A stretch of 64,000 bases of DNA from Bugula neritina. Taxonomy: Eukaryota > Bryozoa > Gymnolaemata > Cheilostomatida > Bugulidae. Each line of letters starts with the position of its first letter. Position 1 is the first letter of the stretch. The translations under genes and the position numbers were made by a program. Below, piece by piece: positions 1-10,070 of the stretch. The DNA is taken from positions 7,387,722 through 7,451,721 of the forward strand of contig OZ037766.1 in the NCBI GenBank assembly GCA_964035545.1, written 5' to 3'. The notes beneath the pieces are model-generated. The model did no database searches. It had not been told where the DNA came from and was given only the letters and a program-made list of their open reading frames with translations.

Positions 1-167
1 TGTATTATTAGCAAAGTATACATTCGCCTACATAAAAAACTTCAATATTATTAACTGCTACTTTGCATATACATATAGCCTAATATTTATTCTGTACTCT
101 ACAACTTTTAGTAAAAAGACTTTTGTACATGAAATTAATATTGAAACAATTTCTACTCAAGACAAAA

Positions 168-1165
168 ATGATTTTAGATTGTTTAAAGCTTTTGCTCGTG
201 TGGTATTTGTTGAGCTCTGAAATCTGTTTGGGCTGCGTTAAACGTACAACAAAAAGAGCTCTTAACTACCGACTACAGATCGCCAAAGATAAAGTTGAAT
301 CTGACAGATATCGACTTGAAAATTACAACACTCTGCACTTAGTCGAAGTTGACTCTACCAGAAATCAAATCTGTAACAGTACAAGTTTTAAGATGTTTGA
401 ACAGAAAGTACAACCTCAATGGTAAGTATATCTATTGCCAATATATATGTTTTTATTTAAATAATAGTTAAAGTTTCTATTATTATTCATATTGAATTGT
501 TATAAAAACATAACTTTATTGCAGCAAATATTTTTTAAGCTCTTTGATTAAATTCTTATATTAGGGATTGTTTTTTTAAATTTATCAACTATAACACATG
601 TGTGTGCTTAAAATTTGAACATTGTTGACCTGCAATCAGACAGTCTTTCCACTTCTGGCTACTCATTATAAAATTTATAAAATGAAAATAGCAACAATGA
701 AATTTTAAGTTTTTCTATTATATTATATTTAAAAACAAATTTGTAATAATAATTTTATTATATTATAATGTTCAATAATATCATTAATAACAACTTTTTT
801 AGCACATATAATGTTTTATCATTTCATAAATCCTCTCTTTTTAATTAATAAATAACACATAATTAAATAAATAAACATAAAAAATTTTTTTTAGGTTTCG
901 GGAGACTTGGCAAGCAAACACAACAAAAGAAGACGGGTTTGAGATATACCCACCAACTTTAGAACACCACCCCTGTTGTCCAAACTCATGGTGTGACATT
1001 AAAACTGGCGCTGACAGCTCTGTCCCAGGAGTAGTCATGGAATATAAAGACGATACTGTCATACTGAAGCACAAATATGGTAACTGTAACAAGAGAGGTT
1101 ATAAAATATATGAGCCTGTAAGAATATCATTATCCAAATCTTGTCACTGCGTAAGAGCAGGTTAA
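168..1165 (+). CDS. secreted cysteine-rich (cystine-knot-like) protein, two exons
   Basis: Exon 1 is 168-421 and exon 2 is 895-1165. The donor ATG|GTAAGT at 421/422 and the T-rich acceptor TTTTTTTTAG at 885-894 join in phase, giving 174 residues. I chose the ATG at 168 because it has A at -3 and begins a good signal peptide (MILDCLKLLLVWYLLSSEIC). An in-frame ATG at 129 would add 13 residues, and an acceptor-like site near 112 hints at a 5' UTR intron. The mature part of exon 1 is basic with few cysteines. Exon 2 carries six cysteines: CCPNSWC, NCN and a closing SCHCV. A CC pair with a final C-x-C is typical of cystine-knot growth factors, and the stretch EYKDDTVILKHKY loosely resembles the end of TGF-beta-type domains. 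I cannot assign a family. It probably acts outside the cell as a ligand or structural peptide. The gene model is secure; the fold is inference. Confidence 0.78.
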
Positions 1166-2273
1166 AAGCAGCTGTTATCTCATCAAACGCATGCTGACGA
1201 GATTAGTGTACAATTGTATAACTTAGACAAACCTTTTGGTCACTAATGTTTATACATACTATTTCTTAGCTAAGCACTACCAAGGCCCGGTGGAACTATT
1301 GTCATAATTTTATTTATCAATCATTTTTGCCATATCCGCTATTAATATTACTTATATTTATTTATTTTATACAAATATATACGATATTTTTACAAGGATG
1401 GTGTTACTGTGTGTATAGATATCTATTGTGGCTGCATGTATGATCAGTGAGTGAGAATTCACTGCATACTACCAGCAATCTCTATTTTATTTATCACGCT
1501 GATAAAGATTTACAACAATTTATATTATATCACATCATATTATATTATAGTATATTACATTATATTATATTATCTTACATTATTTTATATATGAAGTGTT
1601 TATACGGATTGCTTTCTTTATACACATGCTTGTGTACAAAGAAGCATGCATACTTAAACATTGTTTCTTTTGTTCAGGCAAATTTTTTTGCAAATAAATA
1701 ATTAAATGAGGGATTAAATTTGAGAAACTTTTTTCTGCAAATGCATCATTACACTGCGCAGCTGCAACTGATGAAATATTCAGGTATACGAGAAGCATTT
1801 TGTTTTTATTACTTAATTACTTTATTTACTTTATGCTATCCTGTAAAGATAAAATGTTCACTAATGTATATTCACGTTAGTAATATCATGCTGCCCATTA
1901 CTTGATGTGTGCATGCATGGAGGGTATAGCAGTAACATTATGAAGCTTTCTGATAAAAAAACAGACAAATTGAAACTACCTGCTGCTTGACTTTTGGAAA
2001 CCAACAGCTAGCAATGAATTCCATAAGTATTTTATTGCTGACTCAATAGATTGCATATAAAAGAGATGCATAATATATTGTTGTTATAATGATTTCATTA
2101 GAAGTTGGTTTTTTGAAAATTTAGGATTTCTCAGACCTAAGTTTGGATAAAGGATTATCCAATGAAATGATAACATTACTATACTATTCTAATAAGTAGG
2201 GAATTTGGTAAATTTCATTCTATAGCAAAACTGACTGCTGTGCAAATGAGTAATATCATGTAAAGAGCTAGCA
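1166..2273. other. 3' flank of the cystine-knot-like gene, AT-rich, no gene seen
   Basis: This stretch probably holds the 3' UTR of the upstream gene; an AATAAA occurs near 1695. Positions 1530-1590 form an imperfect ATATT/ATTAT low-complexity run. Short open frames here are rich in I, L, Y and H and have no recognisable content. Confidence 0.5.
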
Positions 2274-2329
2274 ATGTGGAGAAAACTCCTGCCTCTATAC
2301 TTCCTTGTTGCAATACATATCATAGTGAA
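2274..2329 (+). other. candidate first coding exon encoding a signal peptide
   Basis: An ATG at 2274 opens MWRKLLPLYFLVAIHIIVK, a textbook signal peptide with a basic n-region and hydrophobic core. After 56 nt it runs into a strong donor, GTAAGTG, at 2330. I could not identify a matching next exon before the retroelement at 3756. Either the gene continues beyond the insertion or this is a chance or relic exon. It lies downstream of another secreted-protein gene, so a tandem secreted-protein locus is possible. Confidence 0.3.
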
Positions 2330-2461
2330 GTAAGTGTTCCAGTGTTGTATTTGTATTATAGTAGCATTATGTCTTACTCAACTATCCAATAGACTGCCTA
2401 CTGGATGGAAAACAACAAAAATTTCTACTTGGCCCAGGGAAAGGCGATAGTCCAAAAGTAG

Positions 2462-2503
2462 ACATGTATTCAGTGTATTATAACATGTATTCAGTGTATT
2501 ATA
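2462..2503. repeat. tandem duplication, 21 bp x 2
   Basis: Two adjacent exact copies of a 21-bp unit (starting acatgtattcagtg), 2462-2482 and 2483-2503. It is a simple local duplication with no coding content. Confidence 0.85.
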
Positions 2504-3726
2504 ACAACAGTATTTGTTATCATCATGCTAACCAGTGTTGGTGTTTGTACTTAGGTGTGCCTAGATCTGAAATTTCTATTAGCAGTAATTAGTATGTGTC
2601 TTGAGTACCTTAATTGAATAAAAAGATTGTGATTTGCTAAAAAAATATATAAAATGGGTTAAAAAGAAATTGCAAAGCTTTTTGTCTCCATGTGTGGAGA
2701 GGATTTACGAACATCCACACAAGTTTCAATGTTGTTTTTATCAGACCATGTGCTTGGAAGTTTCCAAAATGTTTTTCAAATTATTCTTATAATAAGTGGG
2801 TGCTGACTTATTTTGTATTTTCCCCGTCATTTGCCTATATGTTTATGTTTGGAAAGATTGGTAATGCTGTCAGTCTAATAGTAAAGTGATACCATACTAT
2901 ATCCTATATACCTTGCTTTGGTTTTATAATCCACATGAAAGCTTTTAGGTACATTGCACCAAAATTTTATCAGAGTTTTAGCTTTTTATACTCTTTACTT
3001 ACCAAAAAGCAAATAAAACTGAATACAGTTATTAATGCAAGTATTCCTATTCTACATTAATAGAAAAAATAGTCAAATAAATGAAAAACTAAAAACATTT
3101 ATATTTGGGTTACTGGTAGGTGAATTGGAATCATTGCTTCCATTAAATCATCACATTTAAAAGCTCCTAGCCTTTGAAATGCCATTTTTGTAGACAGTAA
3201 TGCACTAAAAGCATTGACCAGTGCAGTTGTGACTTGTGACAGCAGTTAGCAAGATTGAATCAGCTTATATGCAAACTTCAAACTTTTTTTCTGATAGTGA
3301 TTAGACAAATATTAATAGAATAGCAGAAAATTATAAACACTGAACTTAAACTATTATAGTTCAATATTTATAATTATAAAAATGGTTTGTATTTGGAGTT
3401 GTACCCTCACCAAACAACAGGAATTTGTAGGCAAAGATCTCTAGAAAATTATTTTTTGATGATCAGAGGTTTTTAGGTTGATCACATATTTTGGAAAAGG
3501 GTTAAAGGTTAATGAATATATCGCGCTATATTTTGGTGCCTTGAAATTAAAAAGTCAATTTGATTTCAAAACCAAGTCCAAAGAGATGTAGGAATAAATT
3601 ACTTATACGATGTTTGGGTAGTTTTTGCCTACACCATTTTGACTTTGGTCGAATCATAATATCAAAATATTGCAAACGTTGTCCCAAAACCAAACTGTGA
3701 CAACTTACTTCTTACTTCTAGTTCTT
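2504..3726. other. non-coding AT-rich DNA
   Basis: I see no supported gene, repeat family or RNA gene here. A 65-codon open frame at 2692-2889 has no domain and looks like chance. Confidence 0.45.
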
Positions 3727-3755
3727 AGTATCACTATTAGTATTAGTATTAGTAT
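3727..3755. repeat. ATTAGT-type microsatellite, left flank of the LTR element
   Basis: A short imperfect run of tattag units ends exactly at the left end of the retroelement. The last four bases, GTAT (3752-3755), match GTAT at 13037-13040 just right of the element and are read as its target-site duplication. The same microsatellite resumes at 13037, so the element split one array. Confidence 0.75.
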
Positions 3756-4061
3756 TGTTATAATTTTCAGTTTTAGGGTTGATGTACTATCCAGAGAGTC
3801 TATTTGTCTATTATAGAACTGCACCAGGCTAAGTCGAGTGAACGAGTATATTTTATACACAACTATACATTATAAAAACACGATACATTATTTCAAACAA
3901 GTTACACATCTAATCTATTTCACACTCTAGCTTCGACTGAGTTAGCAGCGGGAAACTACAATTGCTGCTAACTATCAACTACGCTAATTGGCTATCCATT
4001 GTTCCGGGTCAATTACGCGACCCTACACGTTGTGCTGCTGGTAGTTCCACGAACCACCACA
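3756..4061 (-). repeat. outer 306-bp LTR, 3' copy
   Basis: On the minus strand it begins TGTGGTGG and ends with ACA. It differs from the copy at 12731-13036 by an adjacent two-base change at 3759-3760 and one substitution in the cactcNagc stretch near 3932. On the minus strand it has a CCAAT box (3987-3991) and a TATAAAA box (3851-3857), consistent with a short promoter-bearing LTR. I see no AATAAA in it. Confidence 0.9.
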
Positions 4062-4092
4062 CCGCCCCCACCAGCAGAAACCTATCTTTCTG
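4062..4092 (-). other. polypurine tract and adjacent hairpin, 3' end of the element
   Basis: Minus-strand GGTGGGGGCGG (4072-4062) directly precedes the 3' LTR, as the plus-strand primer site should. Just upstream is a short hairpin with 6-bp stem CAGAAA/TTTCTG (4075-4080 with 4087-4092). The internal LTR has the same arrangement of hairpin, two or three bases, then the G-rich tract. Confidence 0.7.
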
Positions 4093-4340
4093 ATATATAT
4101 ATAAAAAAACATTCAATAGTAATTGCAGACATCAGTGGACAAAAATAATACATAATATACAGGAAGAGACATAATAATAGACAGAGTCACGGTAACGATC
4201 CGTTGCATACAATTGGCCAGCTATAGATAGACGAGGAATACTAGCTAGCTGTGGTAGTAGACAAGGATTAACCTGTCTAGCAGTTAAGCATTTACACGAG
4301 TTTGGTTCCTCACCAAATGTGGAGTATTCTGGGTAGCATA

Positions 4341-5162
4341 CTAGAGTCCTTGTTGGGCACGCCGGTGCTTGGCTTGGCATGTACGCAGTTTCCGTTTCAT
4401 ACGGCATACGGATCCCTTGAGCTGGAAGAGTCCTGTTGTAGTGTTAAGTAGGTCTGGTGCCAGCTGGGTGAACTCTTCTTGTAATCGTAGGAGGCGTTCT
4501 TCTACTGTGGCTAGTCGTACCGGGTCGGGGGACGGTGTCCGTCTGCGGCGTAAGGGTGGACTGGGGGACCTGGTCCGTCTCTTCGCCGGGGTAGGGGAGA
4601 TCTCTCCTTCTTCTGGATATGTAGTTTCCTCGGGGGTGTATGTAATTTGAGGGCGGTCAGACACCAACGGGGATTGTTGGCGGGCGTTGTCTAACACACG
4701 TTGGAACCCCGAGGATAGAACGGCTAATAGCATGGCCTTCTTTACCAGAGGTCGTATATATGTGAGGAACTCCGGGTACAGCTTAGCGTCGACCACATAG
4801 TTTTCTCCAGGGAAACAGCCCGCCGCTCTGTGTTTGGTGACGGGGTAGGGATACACATCATTGTACCCGCAGGGGCAGAAGGTCAGTAGGAGGTGAGCAT
4901 TGACGTGTAGTTTAAGGGAGCGGTGAGAGGCGCAATCTTCACCACAGATCTGGCATCTCGTCCGTCCTCTGGACCCCCAGGCTGTTTCTATTTCTTCTTC
5001 GGTTTGTGGAGACACCCACCGCCAACGGCGGCGTAGTGGCTCAGGCCGGTCACCACTAGCCTGGTCCTCCGGATACGGAGCGGGAAGTGTTCTATCCCGT
5101 ACCCTGGTTGTAGCGGGTCGAGTGTAATCTGAAAAAGTTTCAACAGTGTTAGTGCAGTACAC
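4341..5162 (-). CDS. retroelement third ORF, zinc-finger-like protein
   Basis: The open frame of 273 residues lies downstream of pol. Residues 70-90 form a C2H2 finger (C70-x2-C73, H86-x3-H90). A second cluster, C96-x-C98, H111, C116, follows at once (CPCGYNDVYPYPVTKH). Residues ~165-215 are rich in basic residues and SP dipeptides (KRRTRSPSPPLRRRRTPSP), likely a nuclear-localisation or nucleic-acid-binding tail, followed by a leucine- and glutamate-rich possible coiled coil. It has no transmembrane segment, so it is not an envelope protein. Its role is unknown; nucleic-acid binding, nuclear import or gene regulation are plausible. Its real N-terminus may come from splicing: see the candidate intron at 5129-5392, which would replace the first 11 residues. 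Additional zinc-finger ORFs downstream of pol are, as I recall, found in some invertebrate Gypsy-like elements, but I cannot verify this copy's relatives. Confidence 0.75.
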   Translation of the reverse strand: MYCTNTVETFSDYTRPATTRVRDRTLPAPYPEDQASGDRPEPLRRRWRWVSPQTEEEIETAWGSRGRTRCQICGEDCASHRSLKLHVNAHLLLTFCPCGYNDVYPYPVTKHRAAGCFPGENYVVDAKLYPEFLTYIRPLVKKAMLLAVLSSGFQRVLDNARQQSPLVSDRPQITYTPEETTYPEEGEISPTPAKRRTRSPSPPLRRRRTPSPDPVRLATVEERLLRLQEEFTQLAPDLLNTTTGLFQLKGSVCRMKRKLRTCQAKHRRAQQGL

Positions 5163-5392
5163 TGCCGTGTTGTCAGCTTGAACAGCTTGGCAACTCCTAA
5201 TTCAGTTACCTCGTAGAGATTAATGATAGTGAATAGTCAGATAGAACCGTATTGCAATGAGATTATAAAAATCTCTAAGTCAAACTGAGTTCTTACTACG
5301 GTATTTCACTAACCTATCTCCAGCTCGATTGATTCAGTGAGTCAGAGCTGAGCGATGCAATCTAGTTTCGTATTAAGATATAGTTAACTCAC
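5129..5392 (-). other. candidate intron feeding the third ORF
   Basis: On the minus strand the donor is TGGG|GTGAGT (exon end 5393) and the acceptor is CTTTTTCAG (ending 5129). A CTAAC branch-like motif lies about 20 nt upstream of the acceptor. Removal of these 264 nt joins a short frame opened by an ATG at 5417 to the zinc-finger frame in phase, giving an alternative N-terminus beginning MSYDNRSW. The ATG lies 9 codons after the pol stop, in the pol frame. The splice sites are seen; use of the intron is inference. Confidence 0.5.
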
Positions 5393-5441
5393 CCCACGAT
5401 CTGTTGTCGTAAGACATACTGAATATGTGAAATGGTTTGAA

Positions 5442-8400
5442 CTACTGCTTAGAAACACGTCTACTCCTGACTGCATCAGCGTATGAAAAGATCGAGCAAC
5501 GTGGTTGGGGTGCGTGATTAAGACTTTGTGCCCCCGGCGGATGAATTTTATTTCTATTTCCGCCGATGTAAAAGTTGATATTTCCGTGGTGTTGACAACT
5601 CCCACATTTGCTCGATTCTTTTCTCGTACGGTTTTCCCCTAAACTTTCATGTGTGCCGCTTTTAACGCAGTCACATACGAAGTCCTTCAAGTATGCGGGG
5701 GGTTGCCTCGTACGCTGTCCCCTTTCTAGGGGGGGTGACACGCTTGCCGGTTCGTTAGTAGGGGCCTCTAATGGCGTCTCTACTTCACCGTCAGCAGTCA
5801 CCTCTTCTTGTTCTCCGGATGGAGCCCCTCCCTCCGTGGGGGTTTGCACTTCCGGAACCGGCTCGGTTTCTGGAAGTGATGGAATCAGACTTGGCGGTGG
5901 CGGACACGCTTCTGTTGGCAGAAGCTGCCGCTCCTCTCTCACCAAGTTTTCTTCCCGCGGTATGACCACTTCGTATTCAGGTCCATGCCGCCGTCGCCCG
6001 CGCGTTGTTGTCTGCCTTCTGGGCTCTAACAACGGGGGGGCTTCTCCCACTCCGCCGGGGCTAGCCCAATACGGTTTCAAGCGAGACTCATTCTGGATAG
6101 ACACCTGTCCTGAGCGCTCAATCTTGTACGTATGATTGGGCATAGCCTCGACGACCACGTAGGGGCCTACGAACTTAGGCTTCAGCTTATCAGCCTGTCC
6201 GCGGCGCCTACGGTAATTGACCATCCACACCTTATCTCCCCTTTGATAGAGAGGGGGTTCATCGGAATCTTCGTGCCGCACCTTCCACTGCTGTTGACGC
6301 AGTATATCGTGTGCGGCCTTCATCCGTTCCACTAGTTCACTGGCATACTCGTGAACCGAGTTATCTTGCTCTGGAACGTGATAGGCGAGATGGTCAGGGA
6401 CACGAGTCTCTCTCCCGAGCATCAAGAGGTTTGGGGTCTCACCAGTACTGGTGTGTGGGGTGCTACGGTATGCACGCATGACTTGTGGCAACACCGTATC
6501 CCATTCCTCTTGACCTCGTCCAAGGAGGAGACTCCGGAGCGCATCACCTAGCATCCGGTTGTTGCGCTCCACCACCCCATTACCTTGAGGGTGGTAGGGG
6601 GTGGTCCTGCTCTGATTTACTCCCCAGAGGTGGCAAAGGTCGCTCGTCAGTTGAGACTGGAATTGAGCGCCTTGATCAGAGTGTATCTGTTCGGGAAGCC
6701 CAAAATAACAGAATACATGTTGGTCTAGCGCCCTGGCCACTGTTGGGGCTGATGCATCTGGGATGGCCAGAGCATCCGCCCACCTAGTAAAGTGGTCGGT
6801 TAGTACTAGGATCCAATTATTGCCTCTGGGGGTCAGGGGCATGGGTCCGACCAGGTCTACAGCGACTACTTGCCAGGGCCTACCAGCATATAGCCTCCGC
6901 CGTCCTGCTTCACCAGGGGGGCGGCTATGCTTACTGGCCTGGCAGATCTCACACTGTTTGACTCTGAGCCGGACGTCACGCTCCATCTGCGGCCAATACC
7001 ACCGGAGTCGTAATTTGGACATCACTCGCTTGACCCCTGCGTGGGCCTGCTTGTGAGTATCCCAAATCAACTCACGGCGGATGGCTGTGGGGCAGACTAC
7101 CCTCTTCCTTTCCGGGTGTCTACCGCTGGCAGCTAGAGAGATGGTTAGCAACCCATCCTGCCCGATCCGCAGCAAGTCCCAACGCTGACAGTATAGCCTG
7201 AACTCGGCGCATCCCTGTCGTATGCGTTCCTCGCTGGGTCGTCGCCCTTCCCTTTTGGCCCGGTATATGTCTGCCACGACTCCAGGCAGCTCTTCTTGGA
7301 GCTTCTTCAGCTCTCGAACATTACCGGCCAGTACAGGGTTGGCGCGGAGGTTTTGTACATCCTCCGGGGATTCATCAACTCTCTGCCTGAGTTGACCTTG
7401 ATCCCAGCCAAACGGTGCTCCGCGATGAGCCAGCGTCTCCAACTCGCATCGTGGGGGACCTCCATCCCTCCTCTCGATGTTGAGACACTGCTTGCAACCT
7501 CCGTCAGGTCGGCGACTCAACCCATCCGCATTGCTGTGTCTCTTGCCCGGTCGATGTTCGATCCGGTACGAGAATTCAGCTAGGATTTCGAGCCACCGGG
7601 CGACCTGACTAGAGGGCTCTGCTCTCCTGCACAACCAGATCAGCGAGGCATGATCCGTACGCAGCCGGAACTTCCTGCCATATAGGTATGGTCTGAAGTG
7701 CTTCACTGACTTGATTACTGCCAGCAGTTCCTTGCGGGTAGTGCAGTAATTTCGTTCAGCGGGAGAGAGAGACTTGCTGTAGTAGGCTACTACTACTTCT
7801 CGGCCTTCCTGCACTTGTGACAGCACAGCGCCAACATTCTGGTCACTGGCGTCCGTGTCTAGGATGTACTCCAGAGTGGGGTCTGGGTAGGCCAAGATGG
7901 GCGCCGTTAGGAGGCAGCCCTTGAGGCGGTCGAACGCTTCTTGTTCGACTGGAGTCCACTGCCACGTCACTCCCTTTGCGGTAAGCCGGTTTAACGGCTG
8001 GGCTATGCCCGCAAAGTCTGGTATGTATTGCCTGTAATACCCTACCAGCCCCAAGAAAGCCCGGAGTCCGGTCAAGTCTTGGGGGGTGACCCAGTCTTCT
8101 ACTGCCCGTACCTTCTCGGGATCCGTTGCCACGCCGTTTCGACCGACAACGTGCCCCAGGTACTTGACCTCCGGCTGCAACAGAGCGCACTTGGAAGGTT
8201 TGAGCTTAAGACCGGCACCTCGGAGTCTCTCGAAAACCTCCTGCAGACGACTGACATGTGTCTCGAAGTCTGGAGAGATTACGATGACATCATCGAGGTA
8301 GACCAGCAGTGTCTTCCAATGGAGTCCGCTAAGGACTTGTTCCATCAGCCTCTGGAAGGTGGCTGGGGCGGAGGTTAACCCGAAGGGCAGCACCTTCCAC

Positions 8401-10070
8401 TTCCACAAACCGTCCCGTGTGATAAACGCCGCTTTCTCTTGGGCGTCGGGACTCAGAGGAACCTGCCAATAGCCGCTTAGCAAGTCTAACGTACTGAAGT
8501 ACTTGCTGCCGGCTAGAGCGTCCAATGACTCGTCAATACGAGGTAGAGGGTAGGCGTCCTGTATGGTTACGCTATTGAGTTTGCGGTAGTCCACACAGAA
8601 CCGCCAACTGCCGTCTTTCTTCCGGACCAGTACGACTGGCGAGCTCCACGCACTATGGGCGGGCTCTATCAGTCCCCGGTCCAGAAGATCCCGTACTTGT
8701 CGGCTAACCTCCTTCTCTTTCTCCGGCCCCAGCCTGCGTGTGGGCTGCCGGACAGGGACTGTCCCTGCAGTCAGCGGTATTTCGTGTCTGACAATTCCAG
8801 TCAGTCCCACGTCATGCTCCCCGCTGCTGAACACATCATCGTAGTCGCGTAGTAACTTGGCCATAGCTTGGCGTTCTCTGTTACTCGCGCAGCCGCCACT
8901 GGCTGTCTCGTATAACTCCCGGAGATGTGTTGGGACTGCCCCTCGTCCCTGAATAGGGTGTCGAGGGAGTGCCTCTGTCGCATCACCCAGCGACGGGCCT
9001 ACGTCTCCCTCTTGAACAGAGTGAAAACGGCCCAGCATCGACTCAGCCGGGAGCTTGATAGGCTCGGTAAAGGGGTTGACGCACTGCACTAAGATCTCCC
9101 CTTGCTCAGTCAGCTGATTCAGACTGCTGGCAAGTTGGATCTTTTCGTGCGCGCCTTCAACCACCCCGAGTCCAGAGATCCGGCTACTATTCACCCTGCA
9201 GTGAATGGTAGCCCGGGAGCGGCCTGGTATGGTACGGTTGCGTACCACTTGCACACCTCCCACTAAAGGGCAGCCGAACTTGTCGACGCAGGCGAGTTCC
9301 CGCCCGGACATCATCATTGCAGATCTGCTAAAATCTATGTGACATCCGTGCCGTTTAAGGAACGGCATCCCGAGGATAGCATCCTCCTTGAGCTGACTGA
9401 CGATAAACGTCTCTTGGATCGTTTGATCACGGACTTGTCCCGTCAGCTCAATTATACCATAGAAGGGAAGGCATGACCCGTCAGCTAGGGTGCCGTATTC
9501 CCCTTCGTATGCTTCCATCTCGCCCCTGACCCTAGCACTGAGGGTGTCGAAGAGTTGGCGGCTTAAGAGGTTTGTGGTACAGCCCGAATCAATGAGAAAA
9601 GTAACAGCTTTGCCTTCCAGTTTGCCGGGCAAGAAATAGCTGTTCCCATGGGGCTGCACCTGAACTCTCCCTTCAGGCCTTACTCTCGCAGGGAGTACCC
9701 CCCTCGCTTTGGGTCGCGAAGGAGGTCTCTTGGGGCGGTGATAGGCAGGCCTCGGGGGTGCCGAGGCTAGATTCTCAGCTACCTTTGTGTGCTCCCATCC
9801 AGATTCTTGGACTTGTAGCCCTGTGAATCTGTTGTGAAGGGGCATAGAAAAGGCAGCCGCGGGGCGAAGCCCCTTGCTGGTCCGTCGTGGCTGTTGCCAC
9901 TGTTGGTTGCCAGTACGCGGTACCCGTCTGGGTGACCTGCGTTTCTTCTTCCCTAGAGGTTTCGTCGGCCCGCGGAAGGTGGGAACATCTGCGGGCCGCG
10001 GTAGTTTAACCCCTGATTTAGGAAGGGACAATATCGGCGGAAGTGTCCTTGATTTCCGCACTCCCAGCAA
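5442..10070 (-). CDS. pol: retroelement Pol polyprotein (protease, RT, RNase H, integrase)
   Basis: The frame is open for 1542 codons. It probably has no initiator of its own: it lies in the -1 frame relative to gag and should be entered by frameshifting at 10010-10004, so its contribution would start near base 10004. Domains by open-frame residue: retropepsin with DSG at 161-163; reverse transcriptase ~425-660 with the catalytic YLDD at 591-594; RNase H ~735-850 (DTDAS, RKELLA, RTDHA); integrase with an HHCC zinc site ~1006-1043 (H1006, H1010, C1040, C1043) and DDE core D1072, D1132, E1168 with 35 residues between the last two; GPY/F module near 1302. The C-terminal tail holds the RQPPAYLKDFV motif followed by ~75 less typical residues. 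No stop or frameshift breaks it and all key catalytic residues are present, so the element may be active or only recently silenced. It copies element RNA into DNA in cytoplasmic particles and integrates it in the nucleus. Confidence 0.95.
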   Translation of the reverse strand: MLGVRKSRTLPPILSLPKSGVKLPRPADVPTFRGPTKPLGKKKRRSPRRVPRTGNQQWQQPRRTSKGLRPAAAFSMPLHNRFTGLQVQESGWEHTKVAENLASAPPRPAYHRPKRPPSRPKARGVLPARVRPEGRVQVQPHGNSYFLPGKLEGKAVTFLIDSGCTTNLLSRQLFDTLSARVRGEMEAYEGEYGTLADGSCLPFYGIIELTGQVRDQTIQETFIVSQLKEDAILGMPFLKRHGCHIDFSRSAMMMSGRELACVDKFGCPLVGGVQVVRNRTIPGRSRATIHCRVNSSRISGLGVVEGAHEKIQLASSLNQLTEQGEILVQCVNPFTEPIKLPAESMLGRFHSVQEGDVGPSLGDATEALPRHPIQGRGAVPTHLRELYETASGGCASNRERQAMAKLLRDYDDVFSSGEHDVGLTGIVRHEIPLTAGTVPVRQPTRRLGPEKEKEVSRQVRDLLDRGLIEPAHSAWSSPVVLVRKKDGSWRFCVDYRKLNSVTIQDAYPLPRIDESLDALAGSKYFSTLDLLSGYWQVPLSPDAQEKAAFITRDGLWKWKVLPFGLTSAPATFQRLMEQVLSGLHWKTLLVYLDDVIVISPDFETHVSRLQEVFERLRGAGLKLKPSKCALLQPEVKYLGHVVGRNGVATDPEKVRAVEDWVTPQDLTGLRAFLGLVGYYRQYIPDFAGIAQPLNRLTAKGVTWQWTPVEQEAFDRLKGCLLTAPILAYPDPTLEYILDTDASDQNVGAVLSQVQEGREVVVAYYSKSLSPAERNYCTTRKELLAVIKSVKHFRPYLYGRKFRLRTDHASLIWLCRRAEPSSQVARWLEILAEFSYRIEHRPGKRHSNADGLSRRPDGGCKQCLNIERRDGGPPRCELETLAHRGAPFGWDQGQLRQRVDESPEDVQNLRANPVLAGNVRELKKLQEELPGVVADIYRAKREGRRPSEERIRQGCAEFRLYCQRWDLLRIGQDGLLTISLAASGRHPERKRVVCPTAIRRELIWDTHKQAHAGVKRVMSKLRLRWYWPQMERDVRLRVKQCEICQASKHSRPPGEAGRRRLYAGRPWQVVAVDLVGPMPLTPRGNNWILVLTDHFTRWADALAIPDASAPTVARALDQHVFCYFGLPEQIHSDQGAQFQSQLTSDLCHLWGVNQSRTTPYHPQGNGVVERNNRMLGDALRSLLLGRGQEEWDTVLPQVMRAYRSTPHTSTGETPNLLMLGRETRVPDHLAYHVPEQDNSVHEYASELVERMKAAHDILRQQQWKVRHEDSDEPPLYQRGDKVWMVNYRRRRGQADKLKPKFVGPYVVVEAMPNHTYKIERSGQVSIQNESRLKPYWASPGGVGEAPPLLEPRRQTTTRGRRRHGPEYEVVIPREENLVREERQLLPTEACPPPPSLIPSLPETEPVPEVQTPTEGGAPSGEQEEVTADGEVETPLEAPTNEPASVSPPLERGQRTRQPPAYLKDFVCDCVKSGTHESLGENRTRKESSKCGSCQHHGNINFYIGGNRNKIHPPGAQSLNHAPQPRCSIFSYADAVRSRRVSKQ

